Shown here piece by piece: positions 6,505-14,382 of a stretch of DNA of 22,024 bases (position 1 is its first letter; each line of letters opens with the position of its first letter). The translations under genes and the position numbers were made by a program. The notes beneath the pieces were generated by a model, which had not been told where the DNA came from, made no database searches, and saw only the letters and a program-made list of their open reading frames with translations. Origin of the DNA: a virus; the IMG/VR virus record IMGVR_UViG_3300028398_000016, positions 1 through 22,024 of that record. One strand, written 5' to 3'.

Positions 6505-9500
6505 TGATCATCCTCCATCATAAGTTGAAGTATTGCTTCGCGTTCTTCGTCATTTTTCGCCGTAGCAACGGCCTTTGCCCATTGGTCACCCCAAAGCCTG
6601 GCAATGTCCTTCTCCAGTTCCCGGGCCTGACGTTTATCGCCAATACGCCGAAGAGCTTGAGCAGCCGCAATAGCTGCATCACGATCCTTGGCTATTTTAA
6701 GCCGATATTCACGAACCGACAGGTTACGCTTTTTGGCCTCTTTTCGCATTTCTGCCAAGCGGTCCCGGATACGTTCACCGATACCGCCATCACTTATTTT
6801 GTAAAAGGTTCCTAAAATGTTCCCAGGGAACCTGGTCAGAAATTTTTCAGCTTTTGACTTACGTTGCGATTCGTATGGTCCCTTTGCCCGGTACAGCCAC
6901 CCACCTGTTAAATCGTTCCAAGCATCCCGGAACAAATCTTTTGCGGCAGCTTTGCCCCCAACATCGTAATCCGACGGTGAAATGATATTTGTTCCGTAAT
7001 GTAAATTCGGAGGATTTACACCGTACAGGTAATATAGCGCAAACGCCGTCAGCTTACCGATCAGTGGATGAACTGAATACGGACTTAGCCCAGTGGTTTC
7101 CGATATTGCACCACCAGCACCGCCAAATTCTCCTCGTAACAATTTACTGAATGTTGCCTTCAACACCTGCTGATTATACCCGGTAGGAAATGCAAGAAAA
7201 TGCGCCTTTCCGTTATTGTCTACAAACAACGGAATCACAAAGTAATGATCTTTATAATATTTAGGAATACGGTTAAATATTCTCTTAATTTCCTTGCCCA
7301 TGTGGCCTTCATCGGCCATCCAATTCATGACTGCCGGTAAAATAGTTAACGTTGCCATGGTTGAAAGCCACGCAAGAGGCGATCGTCGCAATGCGCGAAT
7401 GTCTGCTTTCAGTCCTTCCTTTGCAACAGTTGAAAACATAAACAGGTTATTAGTAATAATCTGCCACGCACCGCGATTTTTGTAATTCGGTGTTCCGGCC
7501 TGCTCAATTACGCGCATATCAATTTCATTGCGCGGAAGATCAGTATATTTTTCAAAGAATTTCCTTGCAGCAACCTTGCCCCAAAGATCAGAGGCCCGAC
7601 CAAAGCGTTCTTTCTTGTCCCATACTGCACGTGCAAATGCTTCAATTTCGTCGGCTATTTGCTCCGCTTTCTGGTTTTCAAAAAATCGTCGCACAAACTT
7701 ATTATACAGCTTTTTCTGGCTGTCAGTCAGTTTGTAAAGATTGTACCGTGACAGAGTACGTTCAATTTCATTTGCCGGTGTTTCTTCGAAACTGCCCCAA
7801 ATTCTATTGGTCGGCAATGTGCGTCTACGCATCATATCCTGAATAAGTGCAGAACGTTCGTTATGCCATGCTTCCTTAAAAACATCAGGGGCTGTTTCCC
7901 AATACGCTTTCAGCAGTTTTCCAATACCCTTCAATCCGACAACATCAGGATTTTTGAATACAGTTTCCAAAAAGTCACGCGGCATATTACGAAGCATCCA
8001 TTGTGGATTGGAACCGACATACAGTTCCCGGAATATTTGCCCCATGGTCTGCCAAAGCCGTAACATTTGGTACTGTTTGAAACTATCTTTTTCGAGTGCG
8101 TCAACAATATTATCCAGCATAAAATAATACCGGTATTTGCCGTCAACTTTTACACGTGCAACTTTCTCCCGATGTTTTAATGCACGTTTATTTACTACCA
8201 TGCGTTTTTCGGTTGAGCTGTATTTCATTTCAGCTTTGCGGCCAGCACCGATCTCCGTCATAAACCGATACACTGCCCGACGCAAAATATTTTCTCGTGA
8301 AGCATAAATTGCCGCGATATCGTCAAGAAATGTGGATACAATCGGATTTTGTTGGCTGCTGATTGTACCAACCTGTCGGTAAAATTGTTTCATCCCCGAC
8401 CATTGGTCCGCTCTCAACCAATCTTGACTGAGAACCCGAAGGTAAAATCCACGCCGCTTAATTGTTTCGGCCATGTCGGGTGTAATAAGACCACTTTTGC
8501 GCAATAGAGGTATGATGTGTTTTTCACGCAGTTTTCGGTATTTATTTAGGAATTTACGCGCTTTGTTGTATTTCTCCGGTCCCCAATCACGCGCAAGAAC
8601 AGCAATGTCCTTTGCCGCCGTTTTTGGTGTCAGGCCGTGGCTGGAAAAGATGTTTTTACGATTGTAAACAATGTGCAAACGTTTACCTAATGCACCAAGA
8701 TCATCAACAGTAAGACCGGATTCATGCACTGCATCGTACCATTGTTTAAAATCATACGCATAGGCGTCAATTTCAGACGGCGTATAAGGGCGTTTAAGCA
8801 ACATTTCACGGATAAGCCGTGCTTTACGCTTGCCTAACACGTCACCTTTTTCAGCTACCTTTACAAATTTCAGGATTGGGTGATCCGATGTGTTTAAGCC
8901 TCTGAGAAGAGTATCGACCGTCTTTTCCTCTTCTTTCTTTTTCAGCTCAAGCCGTGTCTTTTCGCGCTCTTTCGCCTTCTCTGCTTCAGCCGCAAAATCC
9001 TTGTATGTCTGCTTTATCCGATGTCTGGATACTTCCTCTGGACCGGCGGTTATCCGCTCCATAATTTTCTGGTAATTTTCAGCAAATTTTGGCCTTGTTT
9101 CCAAATAATTTTCAAACGCTTTGTAAAATTTCGGCGCAATCTGTTGTAACGAATCAGGGGCAAGGATAACCCCGGACACTGCATCAGCATACAGCTCTTC
9201 CGGTGAATTACGATATTCATCATATCCAGCATCTTGGCCTTCGTCCCATGGACGCCATTGCTTGGAAAAGTTGCGCAGTTCTTCTTTGATTTCCTCAAGC
9301 TCCCACAACCTGCGCCGTTCAACCTCTTTCTTGAGCAGCTCTTTGAAGTGTTCCTCAACAGATTTTCCAATGTTATGCGGAGTTTTCTTAAACTGTGCAA
9401 GCTCTTCTGGAGGGAGACCCTTCATTGCTTGCTTAACAATAGACTTTTTCGTTGGCGTATCGGCCTTTGCAATAAAATCTTTTACCTCTTTTGGTAAATC

Positions 9501-11117
9501 ATCAGCGTTAACTCCACGAAGGAAGTTAAGCACCTCTTCCGGTATAAAGCCAAGTTCATCACCAATCGCTTTATCAATCTCTTGCTGGCGTATTTTACGT
9601 GCTTCTTCGCGCAATACTGCTTTCTCAGCTTCAGTAAGTGGGCCAGGTGCGCCAGGTTTCTCTGCAAGCTGCTTTTTCAAATATACGCGCAATTTTGCAA
9701 TACGACCAAGCAAGTTGCCTCTGCTCATCGTTTCAAAATTGAAGTCCTCAGCGTGACCTAGCTCATGCGCTAGTACCCGGGCAGCCAATTCAGGATTTTC
9801 TGCAAGATCACGGCGCAATTTGATTTCAGGGGCTTTTCCCGGACGAAAACTACCCAGCACACCGAAATCACGAAAACGCTGCACAATCCGTGGGTCTTTG
9901 TTCATAAAACCACGTGTAAGCTCGATAACTTCCGGCAGCTCCACAATATGCTGTATCTTTATCGGATCAACACCTTCTTTAGCACGGTATGCTTTTTCAG
10001 AACTTTGCGGCTTTATTCCACCCGACGCTGTCTCGTTAATATTTTCAACCGGTGGCTCCTCTTTACCGGTGCTTTTACTTTTTTGGTATACTTCTTCAAG
10101 CGCATCCGTTGATAATGTTGTAGTGCGTGGTTGCTGTGCTGTGCGAAAATTTTCTTTTGCTGCTCCTTGCTCTGCTTTTAAAGTTGCCTGTCCATTTGCA
10201 ATGCGTTTCTGCTGCGCCTCTTTGAACCACTCCTGGCTCATCCTGACCGCTTCTGCTTCGCTCATTTTAGGATTTTTGCGAAGAGTTTCGGCCATGGACT
10301 GCATAACTGGCACCTTTTGCTCTTCTGGCAGCCGCCGCCATTCACGCATCAGCTTTGCACGCTGTACCTTATTTTTTATTACTGATCCAAGGGCAGGAAT
10401 AGCTTCAAAAAGCCCAAACATAGCCGCTGTCTCTGCGGTCTTTTTCGGATTTCCCTCTCCAAGCAATGCGCCACCGATCACACCGCCAGCAATTCGTTCT
10501 GCTGTGCCTGTCAATCCGGCTGCCCGGGAAACCAATCGACCGGCCGTCATCGCAGTTCCAGCAGGTACAGCGAAACCGGTACCCTCTGCAACCTGTCCGG
10601 CAAGCTCCCTTGCAGAATATTTTACAGGTACCAGGCGGACAGGCCCTATCGCAGCGATTTCACCTTTTACGGGCTTTTTTGACACCGTAACACCAAGATC
10701 ATGCACAGCGAATCCAGCCGGAGTACGCGCACGCCAATATTCCACGGCGTCCGCAATCAGCTTGTTTGTGTCAAATGGTGTTCCTTCAAGCGGTGCGAAA
10801 AGCGGATGAACCGCTCCCTCTAACGCCGACGTGGCCAAGAAAACACCGGTTGTCCCAATATCTCTCAACTTATCGACAACGGCTGCCTGCGCCGCAGAAC
10901 CAACTGTATCTCCTGGTCGTGGTTCACCAACCATTTCAGCATCGCGAGTATCGGAGTAATCCTGAAAAGATGCTTTTGGATTCTGTTCGGAAAGTGGCCG
11001 TGACATTTGATATTCACGCTCCAGTGCATCGACGTCTATTTCTGGAGTAAGCGGTCGCGGCACATCGCCTTTTTTTGACGCCTGGTACGCTTGTTCGAGT
11101 TTATCAAAATCCAGCAT
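6501..11117 (-). CDS. Giant internal virion/ejection protein with HExxH peptidase motif and LPD38-like C-terminus
   Basis: A 1538-aa protein starting at ATG 11115-11117 (GAGG seven bases upstream), overlapping the previous gene by 14 nt. It occupies the place of P22 gp16. Three copies of a motif D-x-LE-x-x-YQ-x-S lie at residues 5-14, 30-39 and 338-347. Residues about 180-247 are Gly/Ala-rich and weakly hydrophobic, suitable for membrane insertion. Residues 446-457 hold a zincin signature (RVLAHELGHAED, His451, Glu452, His455). An ELYADA motif at 641-646 could supply the third metal ligand. Charged helices follow (about 690-730). Residues about 1030-1420 resemble the large polyvalent protein-associated domain LPD38 (SNPQWMLRNMPRDF, then a hydrophobic segment at about 1244-1266, then FLAFPTGYNQQ). 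Probably packaged in the capsid and ejected with DNA. Protease action on host envelope or phage proteins is inferred. Confidence 0.85.
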   Translation of the reverse strand: MLDFDKLEQAYQASKKGDVPRPLTPEIDVDALEREYQMSRPLSEQNPKASFQDYSDTRDAEMVGEPRPGDTVGSAAQAAVVDKLRDIGTTGVFLATSALEGAVHPLFAPLEGTPFDTNKLIADAVEYWRARTPAGFAVHDLGVTVSKKPVKGEIAAIGPVRLVPVKYSARELAGQVAEGTGFAVPAGTAMTAGRLVSRAAGLTGTAERIAGGVIGGALLGEGNPKKTAETAAMFGLFEAIPALGSVIKNKVQRAKLMREWRRLPEEQKVPVMQSMAETLRKNPKMSEAEAVRMSQEWFKEAQQKRIANGQATLKAEQGAAKENFRTAQQPRTTTLSTDALEEVYQKSKSTGKEEPPVENINETASGGIKPQSSEKAYRAKEGVDPIKIQHIVELPEVIELTRGFMNKDPRIVQRFRDFGVLGSFRPGKAPEIKLRRDLAENPELAARVLAHELGHAEDFNFETMSRGNLLGRIAKLRVYLKKQLAEKPGAPGPLTEAEKAVLREEARKIRQQEIDKAIGDELGFIPEEVLNFLRGVNADDLPKEVKDFIAKADTPTKKSIVKQAMKGLPPEELAQFKKTPHNIGKSVEEHFKELLKKEVERRRLWELEEIKEELRNFSKQWRPWDEGQDAGYDEYRNSPEELYADAVSGVILAPDSLQQIAPKFYKAFENYLETRPKFAENYQKIMERITAGPEEVSRHRIKQTYKDFAAEAEKAKEREKTRLELKKKEEEKTVDTLLRGLNTSDHPILKFVKVAEKGDVLGKRKARLIREMLLKRPYTPSEIDAYAYDFKQWYDAVHESGLTVDDLGALGKRLHIVYNRKNIFSSHGLTPKTAAKDIAVLARDWGPEKYNKARKFLNKYRKLREKHIIPLLRKSGLITPDMAETIKRRGFYLRVLSQDWLRADQWSGMKQFYRQVGTISSQQNPIVSTFLDDIAAIYASRENILRRAVYRFMTEIGAGRKAEMKYSSTEKRMVVNKRALKHREKVARVKVDGKYRYYFMLDNIVDALEKDSFKQYQMLRLWQTMGQIFRELYVGSNPQWMLRNMPRDFLETVFKNPDVVGLKGIGKLLKAYWETAPDVFKEAWHNERSALIQDMMRRRTLPTNRIWGSFEETPANEIERTLSRYNLYKLTDSQKKLYNKFVRRFFENQKAEQIADEIEAFARAVWDKKERFGRASDLWGKVAARKFFEKYTDLPRNEIDMRVIEQAGTPNYKNRGAWQIITNNLFMFSTVAKEGLKADIRALRRSPLAWLSTMATLTILPAVMNWMADEGHMGKEIKRIFNRIPKYYKDHYFVIPLFVDNNGKAHFLAFPTGYNQQVLKATFSKLLRGEFGGAGGAISETTGLSPYSVHPLIGKLTAFALYYLYGVNPPNLHYGTNIISPSDYDVGGKAAAKDLFRDAWNDLTGGWLYRAKGPYESQRKSKAEKFLTRFPGNILGTFYKISDGGIGERIRDRLAEMRKEAKKRNLSVREYRLKIAKDRDAAIAAAQALRRIGDKRQARELEKDIARLWGDQWAKAVATAKNDEEREAILQLMMEDDQ
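6512..6516 (-). promoter_or_regulatory. Shine-Dalgarno that selects the GTG start of the tail fibre
   Basis: The minus strand reads GGAGG followed by seven bases and GTG at 6502-6504. No ATG in this frame lies near enough to compete, so this site decides the non-ATG start. Confidence 0.75.
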
Positions 11118-12093
11118 TCTGGACCTCTTCCTTGAGCTTCGCAGCTGCTTCTTCTTTACTTAGCCCACTATCGCGCAATTCAGCGTAACGTTTCGTTATA
11201 TCAAACTGCTTTGTTGGCTGCTGGTCCTTTTTTGTAAATTGTTTGTAATAGTCAATAATGTCCCCGTAATACTGGATCGCTCTTTTTGCTTCTTGGTTGA
11301 GTTGTGCAGCTTGTGTCATTTTTGTGCGTTCCTCTGGTGATGCCACCATGAAGGCAAGCGCATCAAAACCACCAGTTTGCGCCAACTTTGCGATTTCTTT
11401 CTGCGCCTTGGCGATTTCTGTTAAAGCCTTTTGTTCAGAAGGCGGCTGTGCAGCTTTTGGCTGTTTCGGAGGAGCGGTGTACTCCGGTGTGCCGGTATCG
11501 GCGTTGTACACTGTCGCTCCTGGGGCTACCTTGATACGTTCCGGCTTGTACCCATACGCCTGAAGCCTGGTTGCTACCCATTGCGGATCGTATTGCGCAG
11601 GAAACAACTTTTCCAGCTCCGGCAGCTCTTCGGGCTTCACCAGACCAGAATTTTGAATCTGCTCAAAAATGGCCTGCCTTGCTGCCTGATAACTGGCCTC
11701 ATCGCGTACCATCGGCAATACCCGAGCACCCAATGTTTGAGACAACTTGCGAAAATCGGCATGACGTTTGCGTTCCCTCTCGTCGTTGTTCGCGTAATAA
11801 TCAAGCAACTGCTTCTGCTTATCAGTAGACAAGCGCATGATCCATGGTTTGTTTACTGCAAACGGTTTTGTGAGATCAATACGGGACAATACTTGCTGTT
11901 CCCGATCCTGCCTCTGCCACTGTTTCCTTTTCCGTGAACGCACCTCTCGATTCCACTGCTGATCTTCGTTGCGCTGCTGCATAGCTTGCTTTCGTTCGAC
12001 CATACTTGTTTGCAGCAGTGCTTCGCGAAGAGCATTATTGCGGCCTCTTGCAAATGCGTTTGCCGGATTCGCCACCATTACTTGCTGTACCAT
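11104..12093 (-). CDS. Internal virion protein, basic coiled-coil (gp20-like position)
   Basis: A 329-aa protein. I start at ATG 12091-12093 because GGGGA lies exactly seven bases upstream. A TTG at 12097-12099, overlapping the previous stop, is only one base from that site. Residues 1-85 are rich in Arg, Gln, Asn and Glu (NEDQQWNREVRSRKRKQWQR) and likely form a basic coiled coil. Residues about 140-230 include KLFPAQYDPQWVATRLQAYG and a VAPGATVYNADTGTPEYTAP stretch similar to those in podophage internal proteins. The C-terminus (LRDSGLSKEEAAAKLKEE) is helical. It lies between the gp7-like and giant ejection proteins, as gp20 does in P22. Name is by position and style rather than by a diagnostic motif. 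It probably binds DNA or the other ejection proteins inside the head. Confidence 0.75.
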   Translation of the reverse strand: MVQQVMVANPANAFARGRNNALREALLQTSMVERKQAMQQRNEDQQWNREVRSRKRKQWQRQDREQQVLSRIDLTKPFAVNKPWIMRLSTDKQKQLLDYYANNDERERKRHADFRKLSQTLGARVLPMVRDEASYQAARQAIFEQIQNSGLVKPEELPELEKLFPAQYDPQWVATRLQAYGYKPERIKVAPGATVYNADTGTPEYTAPPKQPKAAQPPSEQKALTEIAKAQKEIAKLAQTGGFDALAFMVASPEERTKMTQAAQLNQEAKRAIQYYGDIIDYYKQFTKKDQQPTKQFDITKRYAELRDSGLSKEEAAAKLKEEVQNAGF

Positions 12094-12095
12094 AA

Positions 12096-13130
12096 TCAAG
12101 TCCCCAATGTTCTGTACTGCATTCCAGGTGCATACGGATCAATGAATGTGCGATTACCGCCACCGATCCCGGTATACCCAAGAATTTCAAAAATATTGTT
12201 CAATCCACTGGACAATGTGTTCTGCTGCTGGATGTACCCACTGGCCCTGGCCTGCTGTGCACGATTATACGCATCAGCAGCATTGACCATTCCCTGCCCC
12301 TGTACGTTGGCAGACTGAATTAGCGCATTAGCCAAAGCATTTGACGACCCCATTACACCGGATGCCAAATCACCAGCGGAACCGGTGATTCCGGCCGCTT
12401 GTGCGTTTGCTCCCTGCATCAGCAAGTTACCGGCCATTCTAGCAGCCTCTGCCCCAGCCTGCGACGTGGTGCCGGCCGCTGAAAGACCGGTTGCCGATTC
12501 CCATTTCCATGGTTCCAACGACTGGTAATATCTACGAAGGAAATTATCGTAGTCATTCGTGGCATAATCCTGCCCAAACTGCTCCAATGCGCGAAGAGTA
12601 GGGCCGCTGAGTTGCATCCCCCTGGCCGCTGCACTGCGCTCAATGGCCTTCTGTCCTTCCTGAAGGCGAAATTGATACCCGGGTGACGCCTCAAATTCTC
12701 CGGGACCGGCTTGGATTATCTGCATGAGATGGTTGTTGGCTGTAACTCCGGCTTCTCGCCACGGTGCCAAATCCTGCCGGGTGGTCTGATACTGCTGCTG
12801 CTGAAGATCGGCAGCATGACGAGCCGCCTGCGCCGCAACATCGGCAGCGTACCGCTGGGCCTCTGCTTGAATCTGCGCTGCTTCTCGAGCAGCTCTAGCC
12901 TGTTCTTCGGCTGCCGCCTTGATTGCTGCTGCCTGCGCATCTGCCGACTGCTGCGCTGCCTGCTGCTGCGCATAGTAGCCCTGCATCTGCGCACTGGTTG
13001 AATGGTTGCCGGAAATAAACCCGCCAACTGTACTTCCAAGTCCGGCCCCAAGCATTGCGCCACCAACAATTCCCGCACCTGTTGCCGCAGCAATCCCACC
13101 ACCAATAACTGCTCCTGCTACTGCAAACAT
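12096..13130 (-). CDS. DNA transfer/ejection protein, gp7-like position
   Basis: A 344-aa protein starting at ATG 13128-13130 with GAGGTG six bases upstream, four bases after the radical SAM stop. Residues 1-42 are a Gly/Ala-rich hydrophobic stretch with repeated small residues (AGAVIGGGIAAATGAGIVGG), a feature of membrane-active ejection proteins. Residues about 50-115 are a long Ala/Gln-rich coiled coil. Residues 118-200 contain RQDLAPWREAG, GPGEFEASPGYQFRLQEGQ and AIERSAAARG, a conserved signature of phage DNA transfer proteins. The C-terminal third is Ala/Gly/Gln-rich low complexity. It should be packaged in the virion and help form the periplasmic conduit with the two following gene products. 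Family role is established knowledge. Action in this phage is inferred. Confidence 0.85.
   Translation of the reverse strand: MFAVAGAVIGGGIAAATGAGIVGGAMLGAGLGSTVGGFISGNHSTSAQMQGYYAQQQAAQQSADAQAAAIKAAAEEQARAAREAAQIQAEAQRYAADVAAQAARHAADLQQQQYQTTRQDLAPWREAGVTANNHLMQIIQAGPGEFEASPGYQFRLQEGQKAIERSAAARGMQLSGPTLRALEQFGQDYATNDYDNFLRRYYQSLEPWKWESATGLSAAGTTSQAGAEAARMAGNLLMQGANAQAAGITGSAGDLASGVMGSSNALANALIQSANVQGQGMVNAADAYNRAQQARASGYIQQQNTLSSGLNNIFEILGYTGIGGGNRTFIDPYAPGMQYRTLGT
12101..12105 (-). promoter_or_regulatory. Shine-Dalgarno deciding the ATG start at 12093
   Basis: GGGGA on the minus strand is seven bases from the ATG at 12091-12093 and one base from the upstream TTG at 12097-12099. Normal spacing therefore favours the ATG and removes two residues from the longer reading. 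Confidence 0.65.
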
Positions 13131-13134
13131 ATTC

Positions 13135-14157
13135 TCACCTCTTTATCTGAAACCCATCTTTCCAACCTTTTTCGATCCCTTCATTCACAATTTGACAAAT
13201 TGGCACCGGATAACACCGAAAATCAGGGCCAAGCATGTACACCGGACGGCTGCACACATGGTAATCAAGATTCTCAACTGTCGGTGACGATGCCAAAGAA
13301 ATATGCCGTCCTTCCTTCGTTTCCATGTACAGACAATACGGATTACTCTGTTCAACCCGTAATGACTGTACCGGCGTAAATTCAGCAAATTTTCGCATAA
13401 ATACTTTGTACAGATCAGAAAGATAAATTTCTTTCTTCCCTTTGTTTCGCCAGTTATGGAACATAGTGCGAATACGCAGCATCGAATACAGGTGCCTAGT
13501 TTGCGTGTAAAAATCGTAAATATAGTCCAGTTCATCCAGCGTTTGGATTGAGAACATACAACATGAGGCAACCAGTCCTTCCTGTTCAATCCGCTGCAAG
13601 GCTTGTTTCTTCAATTCTAACGTTCTAGCGTCGTAATTCTTTGGGTGCTGAAATGACATCGCAAACCGATAATCTTTTCCCTGCACCCATGCCGGGTGAA
13701 GCGTCTGTTTGAAAAAATCCTTATCGGCAAGTTTCAGCATGTTAGTAATGGTACTTGGGTTCCAGCCAAGCGCCCAAAGCTGCTTTGTAAATTCAATGTA
13801 ATCGGGCCGTAACGTCGGTTCCCCACCAGACAACATAAGGGAAAAGCCTCTGTACATTTCCCAAAACAACTGATGGTAAAAAACCGCGTTGTGCTGTTGT
13901 TCAAGTCCAGGTTTATAATAGCACCATGGACATTTCATATTGCACGAATCGTTGACGTGAATAATAATGTTGTTATTGTTTCCAAGTGTTCCATGCTTAT
14001 AAAAATTTGACACAAACAACGCACTTGGATCAAACAACGCTTCCTGTTTTCCGTGAACATCGCATTCTTTACGAAGAATTGCTCTTCCGTCTTCAAATAC
14101 AATAAAGGACGGTACTTTCTTATAACACGTGTTGCACAACGAAATTGTCATAATCAT
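13135..14157 (-). CDS. Radical SAM enzyme with N-terminal Cys/His motif, inside the structural operon
   Basis: A 340-aa protein starting at ATG 14155-14157 in an ATGA overlap with the 74-aa gene, with AAAGGA about ten bases upstream. The radical SAM motif Cys72-x3-Cys76-x2-Cys79 (SCNMKCPWCYY) should hold the [4Fe-4S] cluster that cleaves S-adenosylmethionine. The SGGEPTLRPD motif at 110-119 is the usual SAM-binding GGE loop. An N-terminal module has Cys8-x2-Cys11 and Cys32-x2-His35 with Gly36 (LCNTCYKKVP to KECDVHG), resembling the metal-binding lead of radical SAM enzymes of the MJ0619/tetraether-lipid-synthase kind. Cys302, Cys315 and Cys321 near the C-terminus could ligate a further cluster, but the pattern is not a full SPASM motif. 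Substrate is unknown: a virion protein, a host lipid or an RNA are all possible. Location between tail fibre and ejection genes implies late expression. Confidence 0.88.
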   Translation of the reverse strand: MIMTISLCNTCYKKVPSFIVFEDGRAILRKECDVHGKQEALFDPSALFVSNFYKHGTLGNNNNIIIHVNDSCNMKCPWCYYKPGLEQQHNAVFYHQLFWEMYRGFSLMLSGGEPTLRPDYIEFTKQLWALGWNPSTITNMLKLADKDFFKQTLHPAWVQGKDYRFAMSFQHPKNYDARTLELKKQALQRIEQEGLVASCCMFSIQTLDELDYIYDFYTQTRHLYSMLRIRTMFHNWRNKGKKEIYLSDLYKVFMRKFAEFTPVQSLRVEQSNPYCLYMETKEGRHISLASSPTVENLDYHVCSRPVYMLGPDFRCYPVPICQIVNEGIEKGWKDGFQIKR

Positions 14158-14378
14158 TTCTTTACCGTCCTTTCAATGGCATTTTTTACTTCTGTCTTAT
14201 CTGCAAGCAACTGCTCATGTTCACGCTGCATGTAAGCAATATCGGCTTCAAGTTCAGCAAGCCGCTGGTCAATATCGCGCAATGTTGTGCGTTGTTCCAC
14301 AGGTTCGTCCCAAATAATTGCAACAACAGTTTCATCAACGTTCTTTTCTCTTTTTCGCACCTCGTATCTTTTCGCCAT
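14154..14378 (-). CDS. Small coiled-coil protein coupled to the radical SAM gene
   Basis: A 74-aa protein. ATG 14376-14378 is preferred because AGGGTG lies about five bases upstream. An ATG at 14394-14396 would overlap the fibre stop and has no better site. The N-terminal half is basic then beta-like (KRYEVRKREKNVDETVVAII). Residues about 32-74 form a heptad-like coiled coil (LRDIDQRLAELEADIAYMQR to KNAIERTVKK). The stop overlaps the radical SAM ATG, so the two are translationally coupled. It sits about where P22 has gp14, but similarity cannot be judged. It could be an assembly chaperone, a minor virion protein or a partner or substrate of the enzyme. It contains no Cys. Confidence 0.75.
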   Translation of the reverse strand: MAKRYEVRKREKNVDETVVAIIWDEPVEQRTTLRDIDQRLAELEADIAYMQREHEQLLADKTEVKNAIERTVKK

Positions 14379-14382
14379 TTTA

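Noticed and set aside
9820-10809. 329-codon open frame on the plus strand
   Set aside because: It lies antisense to the giant ejection gene, is Ser/Phe-rich low-complexity in style, and has no domain or operon context.
12094-12099. TTG start for the gp20-like protein
   Set aside because: It is one base from GGGGA, too close. The ATG six bases on has normal spacing.
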